This document shows, one piece after another, positions 6,279-14,300 of a DNA stretch of 14,915 bases. Numbering within the stretch: position 1 is the stretch's first letter; each line of letters starts with the position of its first letter. Source of the DNA: JBFWIW01 sp050253535 (GTDB lineage Bacteria > Bacillota > Clostridia > Oscillospirales > Oscillospiraceae); NCBI GenBank assembly GCA_050253535.1, contig JBFWIW010000067.1:1-14915 (forward strand). Reading direction: 5' to 3'. Under the pieces are notes generated by a model that saw nothing but the letters and a program-made list of their open reading frames with translations, was not told the origin of the DNA and did not search any database. Both the position numbers and the translations under genes were made by a program.

Positions 6279-6723
6279 CTAGGATTTGAGCTTGACCCAG
6301 AGCGCGTCATATAGGTCAAGCGTATCCTGCGGGAGATTTATGAACACCTCGCAGCGGGAGAGCTGTTCATCGGAAGGAAAGAGGATAGCGCGCTCGGTTT
6401 CGGTAAGTCCGGCTGAATACTCATCTGCAGCCGAGGTGTTCGCGGTGACGTATCCCGTGACGTCCATGTTCCTTGTGGCGACGTCCGATCTGCACATAAA
6501 GTTAATAAAAGCCTCGGCGTACGCCTTGTTGGCAGCGCCGCTTGGTATGCACATCGCATCCACAAACCAGTTGGCGCCCTCTTCGGGGAGGACGAAGGCG
6601 AGGNNNNNNNNNNNNNNNNNNNNNNNNNNNNNNNNNNNNNNNNNNNNNNNNNNNNNNNNNNNNNNNNNNNNNNNNNNNNNNNNNNNNNNNNNNNNNNNNN
6701 NNNAGTATTACGGTCTTTTTCAT
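6279..6723 (-). CDS. potD: Spermidine/putrescine-binding protein, interrupted by an assembly gap
   Basis: Extracytoplasmic substrate-binding lipoprotein or secreted protein of the polyamine ABC transporter. Only the two ends are present: a start MKKTVI (minus strand from 6723, with AGGAGGT about 6 bases before it) and the last 107 residues (6603-6279). The C-terminal piece reads LAFVLPEEGANWFVDAMCIP then an AEAFINFM block and GYVTANTSAA, typical of PotD's C-terminal lobe. The 100 Ns at 6604-6703 fall between. PotD proteins are about 350 residues, so roughly 700 bases are probably missing, and the two ends are out of frame across a literal 100-base gap. The start lies 12 bases after the potC stop, as the last gene of the operon. 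Substrate specificity cannot be judged because the binding residues are in the gap. Confidence 0.85.
6604..6703. other. Scaffold gap of 100 Ns inside potD
   Basis: Exactly 100 undetermined bases, the usual placeholder for a gap of unknown size. Comparison of the visible PotD ends with the family length suggests that several hundred bases are really missing. Confidence 0.97.
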
Positions 6724-6735
6724 TTTAAACCTCCT

Positions 6736-7560
6736 CTATAATCTTGCGGCACGCGCCGCGCGTTTTGCCTTCTCGTCCTGTCGGATTTCACGGAAATTTA
6801 TTATAAACAGAAGGACGAGAACGGATATGAAAAGAAGTGTCGAAACGGCGTTTATCTTGGGCGTAACACGCTTTTTGGTCATGGCATAGATGGCCATGGA
6901 CAGCGTCTGCACCTTGCTGCCGGCAGTAAAGTAGCTTATTATGAAATCGTCTATCGACATGGTGAACGCTATTATGGCACCATTTATTATGCCGGGCATT
7001 ATTTGCGGGATGACGACCTTGCAAAACGCCTGAATCCATGTGCAGCCGAGGTCCTGCGCCGCGTCGACAAGGTTGTGGTCGAGCTGATAGAGTTTTGGCA
7101 TGACGGAGAGGATGACGTACGGGATGTTGAAAGTTATATGCGCTATGAGGAGCGTGCCGAAGCCAAGCTCAAATTTAAGCAGCGAACCTATGAACACAAA
7201 GAGCAGACAGAGTGAAACTCCCGTGACTATGTCCGCGTTCATAACGGGGATATTATTAATCGCCATAAGAGGGGAGCGCCAGCGCTTTTTCATGTTATAA
7301 AAACCGATGGCGGCGATGGTTCCGAACATAGTCGCAACCAGTGCTGCCAGAACTGATACCAAAAGCGTTGTATACACGGAGCCCATTATATTCGAGTCGT
7401 GTATGAGCTCCGCATACCAGTCGAATGTGAAGCCCGTCCATACCGTGCGGCTCTTTGAGCTGTTGAAGGAAAACGCTATGAGGACAAATATCGGCGCGTA
7501 GAGGAAAAAGAAAACAAGAGCCGTAAAAATACGGGCAAATAATGACGGTCTTCTGTTCAC
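6736..7560 (-). CDS. potC: Polyamine ABC transporter permease PotC
   Basis: One of two inner-membrane permeases of the spermidine/putrescine importer. The 274 residues contain about six hydrophobic segments (first about 10-32, last about 240-255). The cytoplasmic EAA loop VDAAQDLGCTWIQAFCKVVI (165-184), followed by PQIMPG, docks onto PotA. SIDDFIISYF (202-211) is a PotC signature. The start is GTG at 7560-7558, which overlaps the potB stop as GTGA, so translation is probably coupled. The stop codon TAG abuts the potD ribosome binding site. The C-terminal tail is basic. Confidence 0.93.
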   Translation of the reverse strand: MNRRPSLFARIFTALVFFFLYAPIFVLIAFSFNSSKSRTVWTGFTFDWYAELIHDSNIMGSVYTTLLVSVLAALVATMFGTIAAIGFYNMKKRWRSPLMAINNIPVMNADIVTGVSLCLLFVFIGSLLKFELGFGTLLIAHITFNIPYVILSVMPKLYQLDHNLVDAAQDLGCTWIQAFCKVVIPQIMPGIINGAIIAFTMSIDDFIISYFTAGSKVQTLSMAIYAMTKKRVTPKINAVSTLLFISVLVLLFIINFREIRQDEKAKRAARAARL

Positions 7561-8369
7561 ATCATCACCGCCTGTTCCTCGCCCTCACCGAATCTGCTCA
7601 TGACGAGCATACATATCATGACGATTATCATCATGACAAGGGCTATGGCGCTTCCAAGGTAGGGATTGTACGCCGAGCCAAGAAACTGCATTTCGATGAG
7701 GTCGCCCAAAAGCATATTTTTTCCGCCTCCGAGAAGCTGGGAGATGACGAAGGTGGATACGGCGGGGACGAACACCATTGTGATGCCGGATAGGACGCCC
7801 GGGAGGCTGAGCGGAAATATGACCTTGCGGAATACACCCGTAGGGTGCGCGCCGAGATCCTGCGCCGCCTCTATGAGGCTGTGGTCTATTTTAAGGATGA
7901 CCGAATATATGGGTAATACCATAAACGGCAGGAAATTATAGACCATACCCAAAACTACGGCGGCCGGAGTATTGATAATATTGAGTGCCGGGAGATGCAA
8001 AAATGAGAGCAGGCGGTTTAACAGGCCGGTATTTTCCAGAATGGACATCCACGCATAGGTGCGGAGAAGAAAATTCATCCACATCGGGAGCATAATGAGC
8101 ATCATACATATGCGTCTGAACCGGGGCCCCTCGCGCGAGAGTATATATGATAAGGGATAGCCTATCAGAAGGCATATGGCAGTTGCTATAATAGCAAGGA
8201 GAAAGGAGCGGCCGAATACTGAAAGATAGGAGACCATCCTTGTAAAATTCTCCAGCGTGAACCCGCCGTGAGGAGATGAAAAGGCATAGATGACGACAAG
8301 TACGATGGGGGATACGACGAAAATAGCCATCCAGATGATATAAGGCGCGGAAAAGGCCTTAGACTTCAT
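7557..8369 (-). CDS. potB: Polyamine ABC transporter permease PotB
   Basis: Partner permease of PotC, a binding-protein-dependent transport membrane component of about 270 residues with about six membrane segments. The EAA loop reads IEAAQDLGAHPTGVFRKVIF, followed by PLSLPG. MLPMWMNFLLRTYAWM is typical of PotB. The start is set at ATG 8369, because AGGAGG (8384-8379) lies 9 bases upstream. An upstream ATG at 8387 would place this ribosome binding site inside the gene and has none of its own. The gene overlaps the end of potA by 11 bases, suggesting translational coupling. Confidence 0.92.
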   Translation of the reverse strand: MKSKAFSAPYIIWMAIFVVSPIVLVVIYAFSSPHGGFTLENFTRMVSYLSVFGRSFLLAIIATAICLLIGYPLSYILSREGPRFRRICMMLIMLPMWMNFLLRTYAWMSILENTGLLNRLLSFLHLPALNIINTPAAVVLGMVYNFLPFMVLPIYSVILKIDHSLIEAAQDLGAHPTGVFRKVIFPLSLPGVLSGITMVFVPAVSTFVISQLLGGGKNMLLGDLIEMQFLGSAYNPYLGSAIALVMMIIVMICMLVMSRFGEGEEQAVMM

Positions 8370-9534
8370 AGGTTTCGCCCTCCTCATTGAAGGTCTCTTC
8401 AGACTCCGGATCGTATTCGGCGTCTCCTATTTCGTCATATTCGGCGCTGTATGAGCTGTAGTCGCCGTATTTGCCGGAATACTGGCTCTTTTTCATGACA
8501 TGGAAGCCGTCCGGGCCGATTTTTATTCCGATGCGTGAACCGGGGGAACAGAAATCGGTCGTCTGTATAAGCCATTTAAAGCCCTTGAAATCGACGATTA
8601 TGTCGTAATGGACGCCTTTGAAGGTGATATTTGTGACCGTACCGCAGAGCATACCGTCCTTTACGTCGACGATATCCACGTCCTCGGGGCGGATGACGAC
8701 GTCAACCGGTTCCATTGGTGAGAAACCCTTATCGAGGCAGCGGAACTTGCGGCCGAATATCTCGACAACGCCGTCCTCGTACATAATACCGTCGACGATG
8801 TTGCTTTCGCCGATGAAATCCGCGACAAAGGCGTTTTTTGGTTCGTTGTAAATGCCCTCGGGAGTTCCTATCTGCTGTATCCGGCCCTCGTTCATGACGA
8901 CGACGGTGTCGGACATGGCCAGAGCCTCTTCCTGATCATGCGTTACATATATAAATGTTATCCCCAGCGTCTGCTGTATACGCTTGAGCTCGTTCTGCAT
9001 GTCCTTTCTAAGGCGCATGTCAAGAGCACCAAGCGGCTCATCCAGAAGCAGCACCTTCGGGCGGTTCACGAGCGCCCGGGCGATAGCCACGCGCTGCTGC
9101 TGACCGCCGGAGAGGGCTGTAACCGGGCGGTTCTCAAAACCCTTGAGGTTCACTGTCTCCAACATCTCCATAACGCGGGAACTGATTTCAGCCTTTGGCA
9201 TCCTTTTCCCACCGGGGCGGGCTATCTTAAGGCCGAAAGCTATGTTTTCAAAAACGTTCAGATGCGGAAAAAGCGCATATTTCTGAAAGACCGTGTTGGC
9301 TTTCCTCTTATAGGGGGGAACATCATTAATCCTCACACCGTCAAAGAAGACGTCTCCCGATGTTGGTACAAGGAAGCCGCCTATAATCCTCAGCGTTGTG
9401 GTCTTGCCGCAGCCGCTGGGACCTAGCAGTGTGAGGAATTCCTGGTCATTAAAATATATGTTTAAATTGTTTAAAACAATCTCGTCGTCAAACGCCATCG
9501 AACAATTTGTCAGGCGTATGAGTTCTTTGGACAT
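8359..9534 (-). CDS. potA: Polyamine ABC transporter ATP-binding protein PotA
   Basis: ATPase that drives the polyamine importer from the cytoplasmic face. It has 391 residues. Walker A is GPSGCGKT (38-45), the Q-loop is Q84, the ABC signature is LSGGQ (141-145), Walker B is VLLLDEP (161-167) and the switch histidine is H199. A TOBE-type regulatory domain follows at about 245-345, with VVIRPEDVDIV at 279-289. Residues 351-391 form an unusual low-complexity tail with seven tyrosines and fourteen acidic residues. GGGGGAGG lies a few bases before ATG 9534. It is the first gene of potABCD, the standard order for this transporter. The context of two permeases and PotD separates it from other members of the family, such as iron or sulfate importers. 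Confidence 0.93.
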   Translation of the reverse strand: MSKELIRLTNCSMAFDDEIVLNNLNIYFNDQEFLTLLGPSGCGKTTTLRIIGGFLVPTSGDVFFDGVRINDVPPYKRKANTVFQKYALFPHLNVFENIAFGLKIARPGGKRMPKAEISSRVMEMLETVNLKGFENRPVTALSGGQQQRVAIARALVNRPKVLLLDEPLGALDMRLRKDMQNELKRIQQTLGITFIYVTHDQEEALAMSDTVVVMNEGRIQQIGTPEGIYNEPKNAFVADFIGESNIVDGIMYEDGVVEIFGRKFRCLDKGFSPMEPVDVVIRPEDVDIVDVKDGMLCGTVTNITFKGVHYDIIVDFKGFKWLIQTTDFCSPGSRIGIKIGPDGFHVMKKSQYSGKYGDYSSYSAEYDEIGDAEYDPESEETFNEEGETYEV

Positions 9535-9568
9535 TTATCCTCCCCCGTTCCGTAAAAAATGTAGGAAT

Positions 9569-9597
9569 AATATATAATTAAAGGCGAAGAATGTCAA
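9569..9597 (-). promoter_or_regulatory. Housekeeping promoter of potABCD
   Basis: On the minus strand, a perfect TTGACA (9597-9592), a 17-base spacer and TATATT (9574-9569). The -35 box contains the TGA stop codon of the upstream pseudouridine synthase gene (9596-9594). The leader is about 30 bases, with no riboswitch visible. Confidence 0.85.
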
Positions 9598-10565
9598 TGA
9601 AAATCGAAGCGAGGAAAATATTTTCCGACAAAGTCGATATCTGTTGCCGAAAATTCCCGGTTTTTTAAATAATTTAACGCGCCAGCGTCGGTTTTAAAGG
9701 AAAATATAAGCTTATATGAATAAAGTGCCTGACCACTTTCCCGATACTCGCGGTTCAGTTTTTCGGTGCCGTATTTGCCGTCACCAAGAAGGGGGCAGCC
9801 CGCCGCCGCCATCTGCGCGCGTATCTGGTGTGTACGGCCGGTGAGCAGTTCGCACTCGACAAGAGAGAGACCCGCGTTTACAGCGAGTGTCCGGTACTTC
9901 GTTACAGCGGTTTTTGTTCCGGGTTCAGGAGTTTTGCGGACATAGACCTGATTTTTAACCGCGTCTTTGAAGAGATATCCCGTAAGCGTGGCTTCCTCAG
10001 GTTTTGGGCGACCGTGTACGACGCATAGATAGTATTTCTCGATTTCACGCTCTTTTATCTTCTCGTTCATGATGCGCAGAGCCTCGGCGTTTTTCGCCGC
10101 GATGACTATGCCGCCGGTGTTCCGGTCAATCCGGTTGCAGAGGGCGGGCGCGAAAGAGTGCTCTTCCCGCGGACGCCACTCATGTTTCTGATACAGATAG
10201 GATTGAATGTTGGCTATCAGCGTCGAATACGACCAGCCGCCGTCGGAGTGGCACAGTACTCCGGGCTTCTTGTCCGCGAGCAGAATGTTTTCATCCTCGT
10301 ATACGATGCCAAGCTTCGGGGCGGTTATAGCTAAATATGCGTTCTCCTCCGACGGAGATTCGAAGAACTCGTCATTTATATACATCTGCACGGCATCTCC
10401 GACAAGAAGTCTTGTGTCCCGTTCGGCGCCTTTACCGTTTATTTTTATGCGTTTCAGGCGAATATATTTTTGCAGGAGCGAGGCTGGGAGCAGGGGAGTG
10501 GTCTTGGCGACGAATCTGTCCAGCCGCTGACCGGAGTCGTTTTTATTTATTGAAAATTCTTTCAA
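9594..10565 (-). CDS. RluA-family 23S rRNA pseudouridine synthase
   Basis: Isomerises specific uridines in RNA, most likely 23S rRNA. An S4 RNA-binding domain covers about 3-63 (GQRLDRFVAKTTP, then LLQKYIRLKRIKING). The catalytic aspartate is D147 in CNRIDRNTGGIVIAAKN, and ELLTGRTHQIRAQM lies near 239-252. With TTG at 10565 as start the protein has 323 residues, normal for RluC/RluD. That TTG is chosen because GGAGGT (10578-10573) is 7 bases upstream and the product begins (M)KEFSINKNDSGQRLDRF. The ATG at 10571 is only 1 base from that site. The longer reading from 10631 starts inside the -10 box of the gene's own promoter. The family member (RluC, RluD or a paralogue) and the target uridines cannot be told from sequence. 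No terminator precedes the potA promoter, so some transcription may run into potABCD. Confidence 0.9.
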   Translation of the reverse strand: MKEFSINKNDSGQRLDRFVAKTTPLLPASLLQKYIRLKRIKINGKGAERDTRLLVGDAVQMYINDEFFESPSEENAYLAITAPKLGIVYEDENILLADKKPGVLCHSDGGWSYSTLIANIQSYLYQKHEWRPREEHSFAPALCNRIDRNTGGIVIAAKNAEALRIMNEKIKEREIEKYYLCVVHGRPKPEEATLTGYLFKDAVKNQVYVRKTPEPGTKTAVTKYRTLAVNAGLSLVECELLTGRTHQIRAQMAAAGCPLLGDGKYGTEKLNREYRESGQALYSYKLIFSFKTDAGALNYLKNREFSATDIDFVGKYFPRFDFH

Positions 10566-10630
10566 ACCCATAACCTCCGCCGAATACAGTAAGAGCGCCT
10601 CTTTAAGCAGGGTATTCCTGCCTCGCCGCA

Positions 10631-10659
10631 ATTATATTCCATGCAGCGTTTTTTGTAAA
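10631..10659 (-). promoter_or_regulatory. Housekeeping promoter of the pseudouridine synthase gene
   Basis: On the minus strand, TTTACA (10659-10654), a 17-base spacer and a perfect TATAAT (10636-10631). Transcription would start near 10624, giving a leader of about 60 bases to the TTG start. Confidence 0.8.
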
Positions 10660-10787
10660 GAAAGCAAAACTCAGCGCCTTTGAGAAGAAGGTTCCCATAA
10701 TGATATAAGTAAACTATGAGATATGGCGCAGAATAATCAAGAAAAAGCATATCCATTTAAAACATAAAATACAAAAATATTTAGTAT

Positions 10788-10816
10788 TTGACATTATGGC
10801 TATTTTGCCTTATAAT
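10788..10816 (+). promoter_or_regulatory. Perfect-consensus promoter of yceD-rpmF
   Basis: TTGACA (10788-10793), a 17-base spacer and TATAAT (10811-10816) match the housekeeping consensus at every position, in keeping with high expression of a ribosomal protein. The ribosome binding site GAGGTGA follows at 10833-10839. The DNA between this promoter and the divergent one at 10631-10659 holds nothing else I recognise. Confidence 0.92.
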
Positions 10817-10842
10817 GTCTTAGCGACTGTGTGAGGTGAAGT

Positions 10843-11340
10843 ATGCAGCTGAATCTCCATGATATCATCGGCGTTCCCGGTAGGGAACTCCCGTTTGACT
10901 ATGAACCTGATTTTTCGGATATATCTTTTGATTCGGTTACCGGATTCGCCGTTCCTCCCCGTGCGGTTGGGATGGTGCGAAACTCCGCGGGAGTTTTGGT
11001 GCTCACAGCGGTCATATCCGCCGATGTGGCATGTGTCTGCGCCCGATGTCTGACCGAGTTCCAGAGACAGATTAAACTTAGCACAGAAGCCGTCCTGGCT
11101 GAGGAATTACAGGACGAGAACAACACAGATATATATCTTCTGGACGGAGATTATATAGATTTGGATGAAGTCGTTAAAACCGCCTTTGTCCTGAACATGG
11201 ATCAGCGTTTCCTCTGCAAGGAAGACTGCAAGGGGCTCTGTGAAAAATGCGGCAAAAACTTGAATGACGGGCCCTGCTCATGCAGGGTGGAATCAGACCC
11301 CAGGCTGGCTGTCTTAGGACAGTTCCTGGAGAAAGAATAA
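10843..11340 (+). CDS. yceD: YceD / DUF177 family protein
   Basis: Small protein of 165 residues. The DUF177 family is linked to accumulation of 23S rRNA and is almost always encoded just before ribosomal protein L32; its biochemical role is not settled. The sequence shows the family pattern: C66-x2-C69 in the first half (CVCARC) and a cysteine cluster C125, C129, C133, C136, C145, C147 in the second, with LCEKCGKNLN the most recognisable piece. The cysteines probably bind zinc. An acidic stretch lies between (about 86-110). It is co-transcribed with rpmF, 14 bases apart. Confidence 0.88.
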   Translation: MQLNLHDIIGVPGRELPFDYEPDFSDISFDSVTGFAVPPRAVGMVRNSAGVLVLTAVISADVACVCARCLTEFQRQIKLSTEAVLAEELQDENNTDIYLLDGDYIDLDEVVKTAFVLNMDQRFLCKEDCKGLCEKCGKNLNDGPCSCRVESDPRLAVLGQFLEKE

Positions 11341-11354
11341 CAGGAGGTGTCATT

Positions 11355-11540
11355 ATGGCGGTTCCAAAGAGGAAAACTTCAAAAGCGAGAAGAGACAAGA
11401 GGCGCAGTTCGGTCTGGAAGCTCAAGACCCCCGGTCTGGTAGCGTGTCCGAAGTGCGGTGCGCTCCGTTTGCCTCACAGAGCGTGCAGGGCATGCGGCAC
11501 ATATAACGGACGCGAAGTTCTCTCTGTAGAAGAGAAATAG
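11355..11540 (+). CDS. rpmF: 50S ribosomal protein L32
   Basis: Small basic zinc-ribbon protein of the large ribosomal subunit, 61 residues. It begins MAVPKRKTSKARRDKRR, as in most bacteria, and carries the zinc ligands C31, C34, C44 and C47 (CPKC and CRAC). This is the zinc-binding (C+) form. The start at 11355 is fixed by AGGAGGT (11342-11348), 6 bases upstream; the open frame upstream lies within yceD and is not used. Confidence 0.97.
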   Translation: MAVPKRKTSKARRDKRRSSVWKLKTPGLVACPKCGALRLPHRACRACGTYNGREVLSVEEK

Positions 11541-11570
11541 CGGAATGCTCAATCAGCTGAATCAGATTGA

Positions 11571-11598
11571 AGTAGAGGGGGAATTTTCTCCCTCTACT
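11571..11598 (+). terminator. Stem-loop after rpmF
   Basis: AGTAGAGGG (11571-11579) pairs with CCCTCTACT (11590-11598), extended by a G-U and a G-C pair around a six-base loop. Only TGTTT follows, so termination is probably partial. I find no clear promoter between it and the next gene, so read-through into the DUF512 gene is likely. Confidence 0.5.
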
Positions 11599-11647
11599 GC
11601 TGTTTAATGAGACGCTTCCGATTTGCCGGAATAAAAAGAGGTGCGAA

Positions 11648-12952
11648 ATGCCTTCTGTAATAAAATCGATAGATCTGAAAAGTCCGGCATCCAAAACCCG
11701 GCTTTCGCCGGGGGACAAGCTTCTCACCATAAACGGCAAAGAGATACGGGATGTTCTGGACTACAAATATTTTTCCTACGATGCCCGCCTCTTGATTGAA
11801 GCTGAGGATAAGAACGGAAAAATCAAAAGGGTAAAAATTAAAAAAGACGAGGGAGAGGATACCGGCCTAGGCTTTGAGACATACCTCATGGACAGGGCCC
11901 GTTCCTGCGCGAATAAATGCGTCTTTTGTTTTGTGGATCAGCTTCCGAAGGGTATGCGCGAAACGCTTTACTTTAAGGATGATGACGCGCGCCTCAGCTT
12001 TTTAATGGGAAATTATATTACGCTTACAAACCTGTCCGCGCGCGAGGTGCAGCGGATAATCGATCTGCGTGTAAGTCCCATAAATATCTCCGTGCACGCA
12101 ACGGACCCCGAGCTTCGCAGTATGCTGCTTGGAAACCGCAGGGGCGGTGAAGGAATAGAGGTAATGCGCCGCTTTGCCGCGGCGGGGATTGTCATGAACT
12201 GCCAGATAGTCTGCTGCCCGGGAATAAACGACGGGGAGGCGCTCTCCGGAACCATGCGGGACCTTGCGGAGATGTACCCCGGAGTCGGGAGCGTCTCAAT
12301 TGTTCCCGTCGGCCTTACGAAATACCGGGAGGGGCTCTGTAGAATAAAGCCTTACGATAAGGCGCTGGCACTGGAAACCGTGCGCATGGTGGAAAAATTT
12401 TCACAAATATGTCTCGAAAGGCGCGGCTCGCGCATATTTTTCTGCGCGGACGAATTATACATCAAAGCCGGCCTTCCGATACCAGATGACGATTTTTATG
12501 AGGACTATCCGCAGCTCGAGAACGGCGTAGGCATGCTAAGGCTTATTATGACCGAGTTCAATGCCGCCGTTTTTGATATGCCGCAGGTATATCCCTCTGC
12601 ATTTTCTATAGCGACGGGCGTATCGGCCGCACCTTTTATGGAAAAACTTTTATATACTGCGCGGGAAAAATGTGCTAATATTAAAGGACAGGTATACGCC
12701 ATCCAAAACGACTTTTTCGGCCACACGATAGATGTCGCGGGACTGGTTACGGGCGGGGATCTCATAGCGCAGCTCAAGGGAAAAGACCTTGGCGCAAGGC
12801 TCCTCATACCGCAGACCATGCTCCGCCACGGAGAGGGAGTTTTTCTTGACGACGTAACAACGGAGGATGTTGAGCGGGAGCTCAGTGTCAGCGTGTGCCC
12901 GGTTGCACAGGAAGGCTTCGCTCTATGCGAGGCGATGTTTGACATACATTAA
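11648..12952 (+). CDS. DUF512 family protein with PDZ-like N-terminus and CxxxCxxC cluster motif
   Basis: Conserved Firmicute protein of unknown function, 434 residues. The first 65 or so residues resemble a PDZ domain (SPASKTRLSPGDKLLTING at 12-30). A radical-SAM-like CANKCVFCF follows, with C87, C91 and C94 in CxxxCxxC spacing, then MGNYITLTNL (120-129), NISVHATDPELR (146-157) and CPGINDG (190-196). This suggests a 4Fe-4S cluster in a partial TIM barrel. From about residue 222 comes the DUF512 domain (IVPVGLTKYREGL at 218-230). The gene is 19 bases before der, presumably in one operon, a linkage I recall from other clostridia. That hints at a ribosome- or RNA-related role, but no reaction is known to me. 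The ribosome binding site is GAGGTG at 11638-11643. Confidence 0.85.
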   Translation: MPSVIKSIDLKSPASKTRLSPGDKLLTINGKEIRDVLDYKYFSYDARLLIEAEDKNGKIKRVKIKKDEGEDTGLGFETYLMDRARSCANKCVFCFVDQLPKGMRETLYFKDDDARLSFLMGNYITLTNLSAREVQRIIDLRVSPINISVHATDPELRSMLLGNRRGGEGIEVMRRFAAAGIVMNCQIVCCPGINDGEALSGTMRDLAEMYPGVGSVSIVPVGLTKYREGLCRIKPYDKALALETVRMVEKFSQICLERRGSRIFFCADELYIKAGLPIPDDDFYEDYPQLENGVGMLRLIMTEFNAAVFDMPQVYPSAFSIATGVSAAPFMEKLLYTAREKCANIKGQVYAIQNDFFGHTIDVAGLVTGGDLIAQLKGKDLGARLLIPQTMLRHGEGVFLDDVTTEDVERELSVSVCPVAQEGFALCEAMFDIH

Positions 12953-12971
12953 AAGAAAATGAGGTGACAGG

Positions 12972-14300
12972 ATGTCAAAACCTCTTATAGCGATAGTCGG
13001 CAGGCCAAACGTTGGGAAGTCGCTGCTTTTCAACAGACTCGTCGGAAAGAGAGTCTCTATTGTCGAGGATACCCCAGGCGTTACGCGCGACAGGATCTAC
13101 GCCGAGACGGATTGGAACGGCAGAGTCTTCGACGTTGTTGATACCGGCGGAATCGAGCAGGGCAGTGACAGCGAAATGCTTATCTTCATGCGGGAACAGG
13201 CTGTTCTCGCAATTGACACGGCGGATGTTATCGTCCTCGTTACGGACATATCGACCGGTATGACAGCTGCCGACCAGGATGTCGCCAATATGCTCCTGAG
13301 AGCAAAAAAGCCTACGATATTGGCCGTCAATAAGATGGACTCGGTGGGCGTTGTTAATCCGGATATATACGAGTTCTATAATCTCGGACTCGGCGACCCT
13401 ATAGCCGTCTCCGCCGTCCACGGGCACGGGACGGGCGACCTTTTGGACGCGTGTCTGAAATATTTTCCGCCGGTAGGGACGGAGGAAGAGGATGACGATA
13501 TTATCCGCGTCGCCGTCATCGGGAAGCCCAATGTCGGTAAATCCTCACTCATAAACTGCATTTTGGGCGAAACCCGCGTCATTGTCAGCGATGTGGCGGG
13601 GACCACGCGGGATGCCATAGACACGGCGTTTCAAAACGACATGGGCAAATATATTTTTATCGACACGGCCGGCATACGCCGCAAGTCGAGGGTTGACGAC
13701 AGGATAGAAAAATACAGCGTAATGCGTGCGAAAATGGCAGTTGACCGCGCTGATGTCTGTATTATAATGATAGACGCACGCGAAGGCGTGACCGATCAGG
13801 ATACAAAGGTAGCCGGAATGGCGCACGAGGCCGGAAAAGCCAGCATTATCGTCGTCAATAAGTGGGATCTCGTCGAAAAGGACGGTAAGACGATGGACAG
13901 AATGCGCGAGGAAGTGAGACGCGATCTCGCGTATATGACCTACGCGCCGGTTTTGTTTATTTCCGCATTGACGGGGCAGCGCGTCCAGCGTCTTTTTGAG
14001 TTAGTAAATTATGTAAATGAGCAGAGCGCTATTCGCATCTCCACAGGTATGCTGAATGATATTCTGGCTGACGCGACGGCTCGCGTCCAGCCCCCTACGG
14101 ATAAGGGCAGGCGGCTCAAGATATATTATATGACGCAGACTGGCGTACGCCCGCCTAACTTCGTCGCATTCTGCAACGACGCCCGGCTTTTCCATTTTTC
14201 GTACCAGCGATATCTTGAAAACCAGATACGCAATATCTTTGGACTCGAGGGGACGCCTATCCGCATGGTCATAAGACAGAAGGGCGACAAGGAAGGCTGA
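12972..14300 (+). CDS. der: Ribosome biogenesis GTPase Der (EngA)
   Basis: Essential GTPase with two tandem G domains that helps mature the 50S subunit. It has 442 residues, the usual length. Domain 1: GRPNVGKS (10-17), DTGG (57-60), NKMD (120-123). An acidic linker EEEDDD lies at 171-176. Domain 2: GKPNVGKS (184-191), DTAG (231-234), NKWD (296-299), SAL (331-333). A KH-like domain fills about 351-435 (KIYYMTQTGVRPPNFVAFCN at 383-402). The ribosome binding site GAGGTGA is at 12961-12967. It follows the DUF512 gene closely; the next gene, gpsA, is 244 bases away with no plsY between them. Confidence 0.97.
   Translation: MSKPLIAIVGRPNVGKSLLFNRLVGKRVSIVEDTPGVTRDRIYAETDWNGRVFDVVDTGGIEQGSDSEMLIFMREQAVLAIDTADVIVLVTDISTGMTAADQDVANMLLRAKKPTILAVNKMDSVGVVNPDIYEFYNLGLGDPIAVSAVHGHGTGDLLDACLKYFPPVGTEEEDDDIIRVAVIGKPNVGKSSLINCILGETRVIVSDVAGTTRDAIDTAFQNDMGKYIFIDTAGIRRKSRVDDRIEKYSVMRAKMAVDRADVCIIMIDAREGVTDQDTKVAGMAHEAGKASIIVVNKWDLVEKDGKTMDRMREEVRRDLAYMTYAPVLFISALTGQRVQRLFELVNYVNEQSAIRISTGMLNDILADATARVQPPTDKGRRLKIYYMTQTGVRPPNFVAFCNDARLFHFSYQRYLENQIRNIFGLEGTPIRMVIRQKGDKEG

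Noticed and set aside
6101..6289. Possible small gene between lysA and potD
   Set aside because: The frame crosses the bidirectional terminator and the end of potD, and its composition is explained by the hairpins.
6279..6723. potD as a pseudogene
   Set aside because: The disruption coincides with a 100-N scaffold gap, so it is an assembly effect rather than a mutation.
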